Assembly: GCA_036768485.1 (NCBI GenBank)
Contig: JAVLUZ010000154.1
Location: forward strand, 4,933,724 to 4,997,723
Source: Mermis nigrescens
Lineage: Eukaryota; Nematoda; Enoplea; Mermithida; Mermithidae
Direction of reading: 5' to 3'
DNA length: 64,000 nt
This document shows, piece after piece, positions 10,520 to 21,800 of this stretch. A program made the translations under genes and the position numbers. Under the pieces are notes generated by a model. The model was not told the DNA's origin. It saw only the letters and a program-made list of their open reading frames with translations, and ran no database searches. The first letter of the stretch is position 1. The number at the start of each line of letters is the position of its first letter.

Positions 10520-13315
10520 GCGATAAGAAAATCAGAATTAGACGATCGATAATAATCGATCCATTCTTTCATGTTGAAGAATTCGCTTACGATTTCTTTT
10601 TATTCTATTGTTTTTACTGACTTGACGGTTCAATCCAGACGAACTTACCTTCAGGAGAAAGGGAGAAATTTGCAAATAAAGTTATTAAAAGTACATGAAA
10701 ATCAAAGCTTTTATCTGAAACTAACTATATAAGTTAGGAACTGTAAATCAATTTCATGTTTTGAGTCATTTTGTTGAGAAATAATAAGCATTTTATAAAA
10801 ACTATACATTTTTCTGCAAAAAAGATTATATAAAAACATTTAACGTATAAAAAAGACGGAAAACCTAACCAGTTTAGAGGCCATGTCAGCTTAAGAAGAT
10901 CGCAGGCTCAAACCCCTATACACAACCATGTCATAAAAAGTGGCAAAATAGTTTTTTCTACGATTGATCGCGCTAATTTCTCTAAAAAATCTCGTCATCT
11001 TTTGTTACATAAATCGGTGTAAAGTCTAAGCAACAAGTGCGTTTCATTTGACGATGAATAATGGAGTTCGCGTAGCATATTATCAATAATAAAGATCAAT
11101 CCTCGAAATCACCATTACTCCGGTAACCGAAATTTCAAAAATTATGAATCGAAAGCCTTGGTTACTGAAACCAAGGATATCTCGAAAATTCGCATACTCA
11201 TCATTGGCGTATTGTCGAAATAATCACCAAAGCAGAGTCTGAAATTTTGCGTTATTTGCATTAGTCTGACGTTTGTTTTTAGACAATACTACTGTCGACT
11301 ATTTTTTGCCCAAAATGATAATCATTTTATACATTTTGGCGTTCCTCTTATCGCCTCATGTCGTCAAACTGAGTAAGCAGCCAGCATGCACGCATTTCTT
11401 TAAATTCTAAGCGCTACAAATCCCCAAAAACCCTATTTAATAGAGCTTTTGCTCATTTTTTCCATTTCTGCTCTGCATTTTTATTTTACACCATTTTTTA
11501 GTAATTATTCGCGTTTGATTACAATTTTGTTTTTTAGTATTTGTCTGAAAAATGTTACGACTAATATGTTCATTGATGCATTTGCATACGCCAAACCTAA
11601 AGTTAAGGGGTTTGAACCGAATTTAGTAATCTGCACAGCTTTACCGACTAGCTTAGCAAAATCGCCAAAAGGCAAAAGTTTTCGAAATTATAATTCTGAA
11701 GGGCTTTCGAATTGTGGAAGGGTGGAAGGGGTGTTGACGATGCTGAGAATAATCCAGACCCACAATCTCTTATGTGATTTTATGGTAATAGTGTGTAAAT
11801 AATATATATAAATTAAATAAATTAATAAATTTTAAAAAATGAATGAATAAATAACTAAATAAGTAAACAATTAAATAAAAAAATAAATACATAAATAAAT
11901 AAATGAGTAAACAAATAAATAAATAAATAAATAAATAAATGAGTGGACAAATAAATAAATAAATTAACATATCTGTTTCGGTGCCCACGTCAGTAAAACT
12001 ATGTATTTTCAAATTTTTTAGGAAATTCTACGAAGAATGAGTAACTGTTTCAACATTTTTCGTAGTTTTAGTCTAGCAAATTATGAATTTACTTGGTCAT
12101 ATTATTGATTAAAATGTGGTTTCTGGTTTTGACGCTAAATGTAAAAAATTTCAAATCCACATAAAGGAAAAATCGATCGCGAAGATTTATAGCTCCAAGA
12201 GTTTTAGTTGATGGCTTAGCAAGTTCAGAAGCTATGCTGTTCATAGAAATTTAATTGCATATTCCGCCAATACATGAAAGAATTTTACTTAAACTTGCTC
12301 AGCATGGCCGGTCGACGGAGTTAGAGGTCCGCTGAAGCCTTTTTTGATAAAACAAATAGCCTTAAAATTTCTGAAAAAAGATAAAATAAGATAAAGTATA
12401 GTAAGTATGGTCAATTTCGAACACTTTTGCTTTATTTTCCCCAAGAAAAATATCATTTCCTTCTTCTTGCGGCTCAAAATCCACAAACCCCACGCTTGCA
12501 TGTCGCTTTAGAAATGATATCGAAGGCTCGTTATACATGAATCAATTTTTTAGTAGTTTAAATTTCATCTCTTCATAATCTTACATTGCGATATGAGATC
12601 AAAATTTAAAAAAATTAAAATGTATCAATCACAAATGTTACTAAATTTAGGCAAATTCATAAATCTGGCGCCTTTTGACTATTGTATTAGAAATCAAATT
12701 TGATATTATAGAAGATATTTTTTGAGGAAGAGTAGAGATTCATAGAATTTTTACAAACCGTCGCCCTTGTCGTATTTGCTATTCTCTTAATCAGATCAAA
12801 TTAAATTAGTTCATTATTGCGGGATGAACAAGAGTAACTTTTATTTAATTCCTAAAAATCTTAAATGATCACACGACCTGCTACTACCACATTTTATAAT
12901 TTTTTACATAACAAATGTATACTGAATTTTCAACTTTCATTCCTGAGTGGTGATAGATTTTCTGGATTTTGATACTCATTTCAGCTAGCGCATGTAGGCC
13001 AGCTGCGAACAGTCGTGGTGAGTCATTTAGTTATTTACATAATTCCTCGAGATTTTCGTTATTAATGCAAGCGTTTTTACAATAATAAATTATATTTTTA
13101 ATTATCAAATAATTATAAACTTTGAAAATCAAGTGATGATTTAATTTGTTGTACCCTTTTTTGATTGGGCAGTGTAAATTGTTGATGAGATGGCAAAAAT
13201 ATAGATACCATTTTTTGTTCCACAAGGGCGTAGATATCAGGTTTGTGCCGGAAAATAGGAGAAGTAAAAGATCACACCATACGGCGCAATGTGGTGCGGT
13301 CGGGTATAACAGATG
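10515..13315. other. gene-free stretch; AATA-rich tract at 11810-11965
   Basis: An AAAT/AATA simple-repeat tract lies at about 11810-11965. A possible miniature element lies at about 12306-12502, between CATGGCCGG on the left and a CCCCACGCTTGCATG-like right end. No exon-like sequence was recognised. Confidence 0.4.
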
Positions 13316-13620
13316 GGCATCCTAGGTGGTTTCCACACAAGTTTGAAGGGGAGAGTTCGGAGGTCTAACCCCTCCCGAAAATCAGGCAGACCCCCCGAAA
13401 CGATAGACCAAACAAAATTAAATCTTACTCTGTTTTTCTGGGATTTGTTCCTGCTGGAATTTCATGTCTTATCATACACAACGTGATTGTCTAATGGTAA
13501 TCCCAAGTCGCACATCCGAAAATTTAGAAGACCCCAAAAAATAAATAGACCGCGCACAGAATTGAATTTTTAATGCTGTTCTTGACGATTTTGCCCATCG
13601 GACCCCCAATTTGGCTGCTG
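13316..13620 (+). mobile_element. hAT-type miniature element, family B, diverged copy
   Basis: It contains the family B blocks CCTCCCGAAAATC, CCGAAACGATAGACC, AGAATTGAATTTTTAATGCT and GATTTTGCCCATCGGACC, then GGCTGCTGCC. The same order is seen near 21150, 27760 and 31490. The borders are poorly preserved. Confidence 0.45.
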
Positions 13621-13705
13621 CCTACCCCACCCTTTAATGCGTGTGCTTGTGATTAATGTGAATTATTGTGTAAGCGTACATAGCAAAGTAATTGATCATG
13701 TTACA

Positions 13706-13828
13706 GTTACAACAACGCAACAACCGGACATTTCAACCGAATCGCCAGGCTCTCAACCCCAATCTCAAGCCGCAACGACTGCCGAAAGCACCATCACAAC
13801 TACAATCCCACAACCTCAACGAAAATAA
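13706..13828 (+). CDS. short Thr/Gln/Pro-rich exon-like ORF
   Basis: After a possible acceptor (CATGTTACAG, ending at 13705) the frame reads TTTQQPDISTESPGSQPQ and AATTAESTITTTIPQPQRK before TAA. Composition resembles the mucin-like ORF at 8358-9322 and could be a C-terminal exon of the same gene. The reading phase of the two pieces does not join with the splice sites I can see, so the link is only a suggestion. Confidence 0.3.
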   Translation, partial: VTTTQQPDISTESPGSQPQSQAATTAESTITTTIPQPQRK

Positions 13829-16180
13829 AATAAAAACTATGCTGAAATCCCATTTCGACATTTATACTAGAGATCTTTTTATGGGTACATTATGAGTAGC
13901 TCATTTAATAAGAACATGAAAATTATGGTTTCGTACTGCGTATTGCCCCAATCGTCTGTATTTTTAACAAAGTATACACGCGGAACGATGATGATGGCTC
14001 CATTTTGTTGCATATTTTATCGAAAATACTCTAGTTTAGAGTGATTATATATCTACTGACACGTTACTTTATTCCTTATTAAAGCGAAAATCACGCGCAA
14101 AAAATCTAGCCGTTTTTTTACATTTCTCTATGCACAGGGTTAAAAATACGTAGTTACATTTACAAAGGCTGAACGAAAATTGATTCTTTTGTCAGCCACA
14201 TTAAGGTGATTGATTTTTTCATTATAGATACAACGGAAACTTAACACCTCTGTGAACAATGTAAATTAACGGCTTTCCTTAATTTTATAGTTGCATGAAA
14301 GTAATCTCAGTGTTACACGCATGAACATAATTCACGAGAAATTCGGAAATTTTTACGATACGCGATAGTACACATGAGCGGATGTAGAGTCAAGACCCCA
14401 AAAATCAGAATCCCAGAATAAAATTGTTGCGTGTGTAATAAATAAGAAATAATAAATAAGCTAACGAAGAAGCATACACGTAACGTGTAACGACTCGAAG
14501 TTTCTAGTGGAGGACCTCCGATCATTTTCAGGGGGAGGGGTAAATGACCTGGCAAAAATAGTAAAAAGGCACCTAAAACTAGCCGAAAAACGAACGGCGG
14601 GGGAGGGTTAAAAAGTATTTCGACTCTGGGGAGATATGGGACTACTAATTCCCTGTAAGGGATCCTCCTAGCCCCCCTGTTGCATGTGTGGTTGCCGTGT
14701 ATGTGCAGCGAGTACCCAAAGATATCGTCGTTCAAACTTCTCAAATGAAAAATAGTTAGTATAATTTTTTTGTAGGTCGCCTAAATATATAGCGCTCAGG
14801 CTCGCTAATTTTGCAGCTTCAATATAATAGGGACTTTCTCACCCTTTAAGCCAGTCAGGGGTCAAATCGGTTTTTGATTCAGAAATAATTAAAATGGCTA
14901 TAAAACAATTTTCGGCTAAATGACTAAAAATTGAGATTACGTCGGCTAAAAATCCTCAAAAATGTGGGTCTTTGACTAAGTGACCGAAAAATTGGGATTA
15001 AACGATTTTTAGAAAAAAGCGCTTGGCAAGAAAAAAGATTCTAAATGATTGCTTGGATTTTGGGATCCAAGTGAGCTACGCTCATAGAGTAGCAGCAACC
15101 AAATTATGGGGTCTGGGTGGTGTAAAGCCGACAAATATCTGAAAAAGGCAAAAAATTTAATCCTTGAGAGGGTCTGCTGGATTCTCGGAGAGCAGGATCT
15201 AGCTAGACCTTTGAGTCCCCAACCTCTTCCCTCGCCCAACGCTCAGTTGTGGCCGTGAAGCTAAAGAATCTTAAGAATCTTGCGTACGGGACAAAACGTT
15301 TGAGGCTCGTAAGAAGATTTTTAGAGCGAATTTTCTAAAAATATATCAGGACTTTTTAAAGCAAGACAATCTAATATTTTAACACGTTTTGTGCATTTCC
15401 GAAAAAAAACGATATTTTTCGGTCCTTCGCGCCTGTTATCATAATTACAGTCTTCTCCAGCAACGCACACATTAAACACTCTAAAACTAATTTCTTTGAA
15501 AAATTTCGAGCGCTTTGTTCAGACAAAAATATCTTTTGCATTTATAACTTCAATTTTTTTAAATATGTCAAGCAGGAAACACAACAGTTTAACAACTTAG
15601 TAGGTACCTACTGTTCTTCCGCTGGCTTATGTTTGGTACATTAAATCAGTAAGGGTATGACGCTTATTGCCGACATTAAATCAGTGCATTGCAATCGCCG
15701 TATACGTTCTGATTCCCCAATTCCTATTTTAGCTTTTTGAATTCAGTTTTATGTACAAATCTAGCCGAAAGCACATAAAAATTCCGGCGCTTCGCTCCAG
15801 ACTACTATTATAATGAATAACAAGTAAATTGATTAACTATTTAGCTAATTAACTTAAATTAACTAAGTACCATTTTTAAATTGAGTCGGAGAATACAGAC
15901 CGATTAAATATAAAGGATATGCTTATTCACAGTAAGCCCACGTGAATATCTTATATGAACAAATAACGTTTTGCCCAAACCGACGCTTTTCCAAAGATAT
16001 CTTAATTTTACATTTTATTTTATTTGAATTTTTTTACTCTTTCGATTTTTTATATATGTACAAAGAGGCTCGTACAAAAGCAGCGGTGATAAAAAATTCC
16101 GAATAGTATTCGACTTCGGAAAATGGCTGATTTTTGGACTATAATTTTTGATAATTTTGTAAAAAATTGAAGGAACGCCC
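13829..16180. other. gene-free stretch with dispersed repeat fragments
   Basis: About 14360-14710 looks like a miniature element in reverse orientation. It has a GAGGGGTAAATGAC block shared with about 47930 and a right border CCCCTGTTGCATGTGTGG. A related fragment lies at about 15100-15240. No coding sequence was recognised. Confidence 0.35.
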
Positions 16181-16184
16181 GGAC

Positions 16185-16275
16185 CGGTGGCACCGCCGTC
16201 GCCGCCGTTGCGGTCGACGCCGCAGTCGTCGTCGCCGTTGCTGATGTCGCCTCCGGCGCCGGCGCTGCTGCTCCT
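16185..16275 (-). other. GC-rich triplet sequence in frame beyond the GTPase stop
   Basis: Directly after the TAA the same frame stays open and strongly GC-rich for about 30 codons, rich in Gly, Asp and Ser (AGAGGDISNGDDDCG). It then passes into AT-rich DNA. This is either a GC-rich 3' UTR or an extension reached by readthrough; the sequence alone cannot decide. Confidence 0.5.
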
Positions 16276-16725
16276 TTATTGCACGTAGCACTCCTGAATG
16301 GCGTTTAGTTGATCGCTGCTACGATTTTTGTTCTTGCGCGACGACAACGTAGAAAACCACGATGTCGACGATTTCGCTGCGGCGGCGGCGGCGACGGCGA
16401 TGTTGCCGCCGGCGCGGTTGATCGGCAAGCTGTTCTTGCGTTCTTCGGCGGCGTTGTTGTTGAACAGCGTCGACGACGCCGGACGATCTGACGAGCGACG
16501 CGCCGTCGATGTCGTTGCCGCGTTGCCGTTGACGGCAGCCGCCGCGGCGACTAAACGTCTGGCTTGAATTAGGGGATCGCTGGGTATCAGCGGCAACGTG
16601 TTGTGCGTTTGCAGGCTGAAGCGGCGCGACGCGTTGGCGCCGGTGGCGCCGCCGTGACGCCGCCACATCGTCATCTCGGCGACGCCCGGCGTAGTCGTTT
16701 TCGTTTTAGCGTCATGCTGTGCCAC
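16276..16725 (-). CDS. small GTPase exon 3 (C-terminal extension and CaaX)
   Basis: The acceptor is AATTAACAG, followed in phase 0 by VAQHDAKTK. It encodes residues 241-389: RRFSLQTHNTLPLIP, poly-Ala stretches, and the end QECYVQ followed by TAA at 16276-16278. The stop overlaps an AATAAA hexamer (16275-16280), probably by chance. Confidence 0.87.
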   Translation of the reverse strand: MAQHDAKTKTTTPGVAEMTMWRRHGGATGANASRRFSLQTHNTLPLIPSDPLIQARRLVAAAAAVNGNAATTSTARRSSDRPASSTLFNNNAAEERKNSLPINRAGGNIAVAAAAAAKSSTSWFSTLSSRKNKNRSSDQLNAIQECYVQ

Positions 16726-19700
16726 CTGTTAATTATAAATCTTACCTGTATATTATTGCATTTTAAATTTTAAATTTTGAAAATTTTTAGACCTTAATTT
16801 TTGTTTAAATTTCAATTATTGCAATTTCTATTTTTTATACACTGTTTGTTGATTCCGGCAACCCGACGTCGTCGCTTTTGTATAAAAGTTCTGCTGTGCC
16901 ACCTGTTAATTAATTTTTAAGTCGTGTTTTTAGCTATTTAAATTCTAAATTTTTATATTTTTTAATTTCATTCTTTTCAATTTCGATTATTGTAAGTTGT
17001 ATTTTTTACAATTCTATTGTTTGTTACTTTTTTCGGCGACCCTCGGCGTCTTTTCTTTCGTAATGCATTCTGCTGCGTCAAATGTTAATTTTAATTTCAA
17101 CCCGAATTTTTTCGCAATTTAATTTGTACCTTTTCAAATTTTTAGATTCTAATTTTTTCAAATTTTGATTATGATAATTCTCATTTTTTTACTTTTTTAT
17201 TCTTTGATATTTTTTGAATTTCAATTATCTTTTAAATTTTATTAATTACAAAAGGTAATTCTATAGATTTCTATTGATTATTATTGTTTGTATTTTTGAT
17301 ATTATCAAATTCGTTATTTATAATTCGAAATCTCATTTCCTAACTGTTGATTGTAATTTTTAGCCGTATTGTACTACAATTTTAATCTTAAAATTTAAAA
17401 GTTTCAAATTTTGATTCTTTTTAAATTTTTATCATTGAAATTCAAGGAAAGATAGATTGCTCCGAATTTTAAACAAAAATTTTCATAGTGAAGAAAAGAA
17501 TTTTTTCACAAATTCTGTTCACCTATCATTTATTCGTTCAATTGTGATTTACATCAATGTCTGCTTAAATCGTTCATTTCGTGGAAGTCATTTGAAAGCA
17601 TTTCCACAGCAGGTGAAAATTAAAATAAAAAATTATCGATAAAAATTTATAAAATATGAAAATAAATTATGTATATCAATAAAATCAAACATGAAATGTA
17701 AAGCATTTAAAATGTATAGCAATTGAAAATTCGTCAAGCAAACTTGTGTTAATGAAAATTAAGTTGAATTAAATATAAAAATATAAAATGCAAAAAATAG
17801 AAAGACAAATAAATTCAAGAGGCAATTATTAAAACGTGCTCACGCTAAGAGCCGAATCGGCCCTGTTCGTCGTCCTCATGTCGTTTTTCGAAGATAACAA
17901 AAATAATAATCGGCCCAATTTGGCCAATTGGTTGAAAATTTCGGCAACATTTTGGCCCGTTTTGGCTGACGCCCGGACGAAGCTGATTTTAAAATCGAAC
18001 AATTTGCTTAGAAGAAATTCGTCGAGTTGCGGCGCCGACGCCGAGCCACGGCGGCTGCTCGGCGACAAATCGCCGCCGTTGTCGCCGACGTCTTCGTCGT
18101 CGTCGGCCGACGGATTGTCGATCAAATCGATTTGATTTTCGACGATGACTATTGGTATACTATGAAAACGTATTTTTACTAATTTTTATTTTTATTTAAT
18201 TTTTATGAAATTAATTTAAAATTTTTTATATTTTTCTAAATTATGTTTTAATTTAAAAGTTAAATTAATCTCACTTATTTCATTTTAGAATCTGATTCAC
18301 TTTGTTCGTTTCTGTTCTAAGAGTAAATATTTGACCATTCGTGGTGCAGGATTATAAAGATAGGTTCTAAAATTCAAAAATTTTTGAGAGTTAGCAGAAA
18401 GAGTTTAAAGATGTTTTGAGATTAAATTTTGATTGACTGGAATTGTTGCTTATTTTCTGTATTTGCGCACTTAGAGAAATGCACAATATATAAGCCTAAA
18501 ACGATGAGGCCAGAGGAAAGAAAGATTGTTAGAATTTTCACGAGAAAATTAAGAAATGTGCAAGAATTAGTGTCTTTTCTCTATCAGAAATATTTCCATA
18601 TCGAACTCTATATCCTTTAGCATCAAAAATTGCTAGAACGAGGAAGAAATCTAGATTTTTATTCTGAAAGGTAATTCGCATTCTGCGTGTCTATTGAATT
18701 TTAAGATTTAAGCCAGACCCTCTTAGACCCCGTGGTGTCGTTTCCCTCAGCCCGCTCCGCCTAAAATCAATTCCTGGACGCCGCACGTGGCGATACCGCG
18801 CACATTATGTAAATTGCTTTTACTTACATGTGAATTATAAAAATTGAATTATGTAACCTTAATCATTTTATTTGAATTAAAATAAAATCATTTATAGAAA
18901 TCGAAATTGATAAATCAAATTATGCAAATTAAATCAATTGGCTTACTTGACGACGTCGTCGTCACCGCTTACGTAATCGACTCAATGACGCCATATGAGA
19001 CGACAGAGCGAACGTTATGTAAATTAAATTCAATTAAATTTTATTTATATTATACAAATTAAATTATGTAACTTTACAGCCGACGTTTAAAATGATATAT
19101 CGCGGATATATTCTATGTAAACTACACCTGCACTACATAATGTGGCAAGAATTAATTTCATAGCAATATTTTATGCTCTTTTTGATTATGGTTGTTGTTT
19201 TTTTGTGAGAATCACTTTTTTGGATAGACCACCAAGCTTGTATTAGAACGCTATTTTCCCATCTTAAAGTCTTTGGGATACCATTGTAATTACGCCGAAA
19301 GATGCTAGTTTCTCAAGGCCATTTTATTTCTCATGAAATGCAGATCTAAAGCATTAAAAACGGGAGCTAATTATGGCTGTTGTTTTTTGTGAGACAGTTT
19401 TTTGTGATTTTTTTGTGGACACAGAGGTAAAAAAGATTTAAAAAATGCTTATAAACCCGATTGCCTAGAACGTCGACCTAGTGCGGAAGCCATAGGTACG
19501 CAAGGGCGAACTTTCAGGCGGGGGAAGGGGTGAAAACTAAAAATTGCTAGGTAGCTAAGTGCTTCGTACAAAACGGTTCTATAACAAAAAGCGGTGCTTT
19601 CGCTAAAAAACAATCGTTTCTGAGCATTCTCGGCAAATAAATAGCCTTTTTGAACTCAAAAACATACACCTATGTAGCTTTTTTAAACTGGAAATAGCTA

Positions 19701-20639
19701 TATTCAGCCCTTCTTGAAGTCGAGAAAATAGCTATATATCCTTTTAAAACTCAGACAAGACAACTATGCAGCATTTCTGAGCTCAAACAATATGTTTCTG
19801 AGTCCAAAAACGCTATTTAGCTAGATTTCTGAGCCTATAAAGTCTATATAGCTGATTTTGTGAGCTCAAAAAAGGCTGAGGCTGATATTCGCAGGTGCAC
19901 AGCATGGCCGATCCGGGGAGTCAGCCGGTTTGGGGAAGGGTCAAGAATTGAGTCTTTTTGACCACTGGTATAAGCGCCGGAATAGCGTTAAAAATGCGGT
20001 ACGACGCTGTTTCTTGGACAATTTTAGGCATCTATGAAGGAAACGTTCAATTGCCATCCGTTTTTCGCTTTCAATTCGCATCATTTTACCGACAGGATTT
20101 TCCACCATTCTATTCCGAGGGTCCGGCTCGACCACCCCTCCCCAAACCCCCAAGTGCGTGTATGGTTATGCTCCTCCCCTCGCCCCCATTCCGTTTTGAG
20201 CGGTTGGAGGAGGGTTATAAATTAATTTTGCCAACTTGACGACGTCGTCGCGTCCGCGTATGTCGACGATTTCGTCGAAAATTCGCCGCACAACGTCAAA
20301 ACTGGCCGCTGCGTCGGGCCGGGCGCCATAGACGAGTACGAAAGCGTCGGCGGCGCCGACGTTCAGGCGTCGCATGGCCGGAAACTGCAGCGAGCCGGCC
20401 GTGTCGACGAAATCGACGCGCAATGGCGCGCCGTTGACGCCGAACGTTTTCGTATGCAAATCCTCTACCGTCGGCCGATACTTTTCGGCGAACCGATCGA
20501 ACAGGAACCGGTTCAACAGCGACGTTTTGCCGACGCCGCCCTCGCCCATCAGCACGACTCGAACGGCTCGACGATTCCACGAAGCCGCCGCGACGACGGA
20601 TGGCGTCGCGTTGCCGTCGCACGACGCGACGCTGGCCAT
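16276..20639 (-). CDS. Di-Ras/RasD-like small GTPase, three exons, 389 residues
   Basis: The exons 20236-20639, 17844-18159 and 16276-16725 join in phase (404 + 316 + 450 nt). Residues 32-39 are the P-loop (GEGGVGKT), T57 is the switch I threonine in RPTVEDL, and 79-82 are DTAG. Residues 143-146 are NQID (G4) and 199-201 are SAK (G5). The last four residues, CYVQ, form a CaaX-type prenylation signal, so membrane attachment is expected. The stretch LQFPAMRRL and the Ser at the position of Ras Gln61 resemble Di-Ras and RasD proteins, which hydrolyse GTP poorly. Oddities: Gln replaces the usual Lys in G4; an acidic, Ser-rich insert (about 150-182) lies between G4 and G5; the C-terminal extension of about 150 residues is rich in Ala, Ser and Asn. 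Introns are 2076 and 1118 bp. The start is the first ATG, with A at -3 and G at +4. The exact subfamily is uncertain. Confidence 0.88.
17844..18159 (-). CDS. small GTPase exon 2 (G4 and G5 motifs)
   Basis: Encodes the last base of codon 135 and residues 136-240. The acceptor is TTTTCATAG and the donor is AGC|GTGAGC, a strong match that leaves phase 0. It carries IPIVIVENQID and FVRASAKTGQNVAEIF. The open frame runs four codons beyond the donor to a TAA inside the intron. Confidence 0.9.
18160..20235 (-). other. GTPase intron 1 with repeats
   Basis: It holds a degenerate tandem repeat at about 19630-19880, with units of roughly 35-40 bp related to TTTCTGAGCTCAAA plus CTATTTAGCT. It also holds a miniature-element-like segment at about 19904-20170, from CATGGCCGATCC to GTGCGTGTATGG, close to the donor of exon 1. 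The latter shares internal sequence with about 37950-38100. Confidence 0.5.
20236..20639 (-). CDS. small GTPase exon 1 (start, P-loop, switch I, DTAG)
   Basis: Encodes residues 1-134 plus two bases of codon 135. The donor is read as AA|GTTGGC. It is weak, but it is the only one that keeps phase with exon 2, giving ...DDVVN then IPIVIVENQID. The reverse strand just upstream of the ATG reads TTTTCACTTCAG, a good acceptor, so a 5'-UTR intron may precede the start. The exon is much richer in G and C than the intron. Confidence 0.88.
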
Positions 20640-21130
20640 TCTGAAGTGAAAACAAGGTGAACGAAAGAAGAAAACGGAACGAAGACTAAATAATAGGAAG
20701 TCATCTATACAAAAAAGCGATAAAAAATTAAAGAAATATAAGGAAAAAAAGGAAAATAATAAGAATAATAATAAAATAAATAAAATTTTGAAAAAATGAA
20801 AGAAGGAAGAAAGAGGTAAAAGTGAAGCATGCTATTAGTATGAAAGAAACAAAAAGACGCGATAAATAGCGCATTTGTACATAAAATAATTAAATTATGA
20901 GAAATTATAGGTTTTACAAGGCGCTGGAGTCTAATCGAAAGGTATTTGGGTTTAGAGAAAGTTTAGAATCAGAACGTTTAGATTCAGACGGAGTGTAGAA
21001 GTCTAGTAGATGAGTCTAAGAATCCTGGGTCTTAGACCACGCCGAATGGAACATCTTTCGGGAAAAACGAAACCAAATAAATGCCTAAAATTGAAAATGA
21101 AAAAAATGAAATTAATTTCTGAGTCTAGAC
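20640..21130. other. region upstream of the GTPase start
   Basis: An A-rich stretch (20650-20900). The 5' UTR or promoter of the minus-strand GTPase gene should lie here or further right. No TATA-like or initiator element stands out clearly enough to call. Confidence 0.3.
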
Positions 21131-21139
21131 CACACGGGC

Positions 21140-21285
21140 GATAGGTGATGCATTGGAGTTAGACATCCAAAAATCATCAATAGTCCCCGCCCCGCACTTT
21201 ACGGTAGATCACCAGAATTAAATCCTTTGGTGCTCTTTTGTAATTTTGCCCCGTCAGACACCTAGGATTCGGTCGCTGCCCATGT
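21140..21285 (+). mobile_element. hAT-type miniature element, family B copy
   Basis: Begins near CACACGGGCGATAGG and ends GGTCGCTGCCCATGTATG. Inner blocks AGAATTAAATCC and TAATTTTGCCCCGTCAG match family B. The following sequence (about 21290-21505) is shared in part with 27940-28130 and 28740-28950. A perfect target duplication was not seen. Confidence 0.5.
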
Positions 21286-21531
21286 ATGGTCTTCCACAGT
21301 GAATTAAAAAATTCGAAATTTCCGAGCAAAATGAGGCGGAATGAAGGCCGTAAATGAATAAGAATCAAAAAATTTCTCCATAAGTGCTCGAAATTGAACA
21401 AAAATTGTAAATTAATTTAGTTTGTACGCTAACGTATACCCGTTTTTGAAGGCCATTTTGACTCAAAAATGAAGCTCTTTCTCCGTAAACCGGTTGACCT
21501 CTATATCGTCCATTTAACTAATGGTCACAAG

Positions 21532-21792
21532 CACACCTGGGCGTGGGGGTTTGGGGGTATGCACCCCCAGAAACCAAAATACCCCCAGAAATCAAAATAC
21601 CCCCCAGAATTCGATTTTTTGAAATTTTTTGTTTTTTTCGCAATTTTTTGATGCCAATGGATATTGCTTGATGAGAAACGTCGAAAAATGGAAAATGGTG
21701 TTTTTATCGCCATACCACCATTTTTAAGACCATTTTTTGACCTTCAAAAAAATCTTGCACCCCCCCCAGAATTTTCTTGCTGCCCACGTATG
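21532..21792 (+). mobile_element. hAT-type miniature element, family A, with 8-bp TSD
   Basis: The left end CACACCTGGGCGTGGGG and right end TTGCTGCCCACGTATG form a short imperfect terminal inverted repeat. Perfect 8-bp direct repeats GTCACAAG flank the element (21524-21531 and 21793-21800). Inside are runs of AAATACCCCCAGAA, the block GATGAGAAACGTCGAAAAAT and a C-tract. It encodes no transposase. An 8-bp duplication is typical of hAT (and P-type) elements. Confidence 0.85.
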
Positions 21793-21800
21793 GTCACAAG

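Noticed and set aside
14313..14744. 143-residue minus-strand frame
   Set aside because: It lies in a miniature-element-like repeat shared with other loci, with no protein family resemblance.
16309..16666. Overlapping frames on both strands of GTPase exon 3
   Set aside because: They are shadows of the GC-rich coding exon; the chosen frame is fixed by the splice phase and CaaX end.
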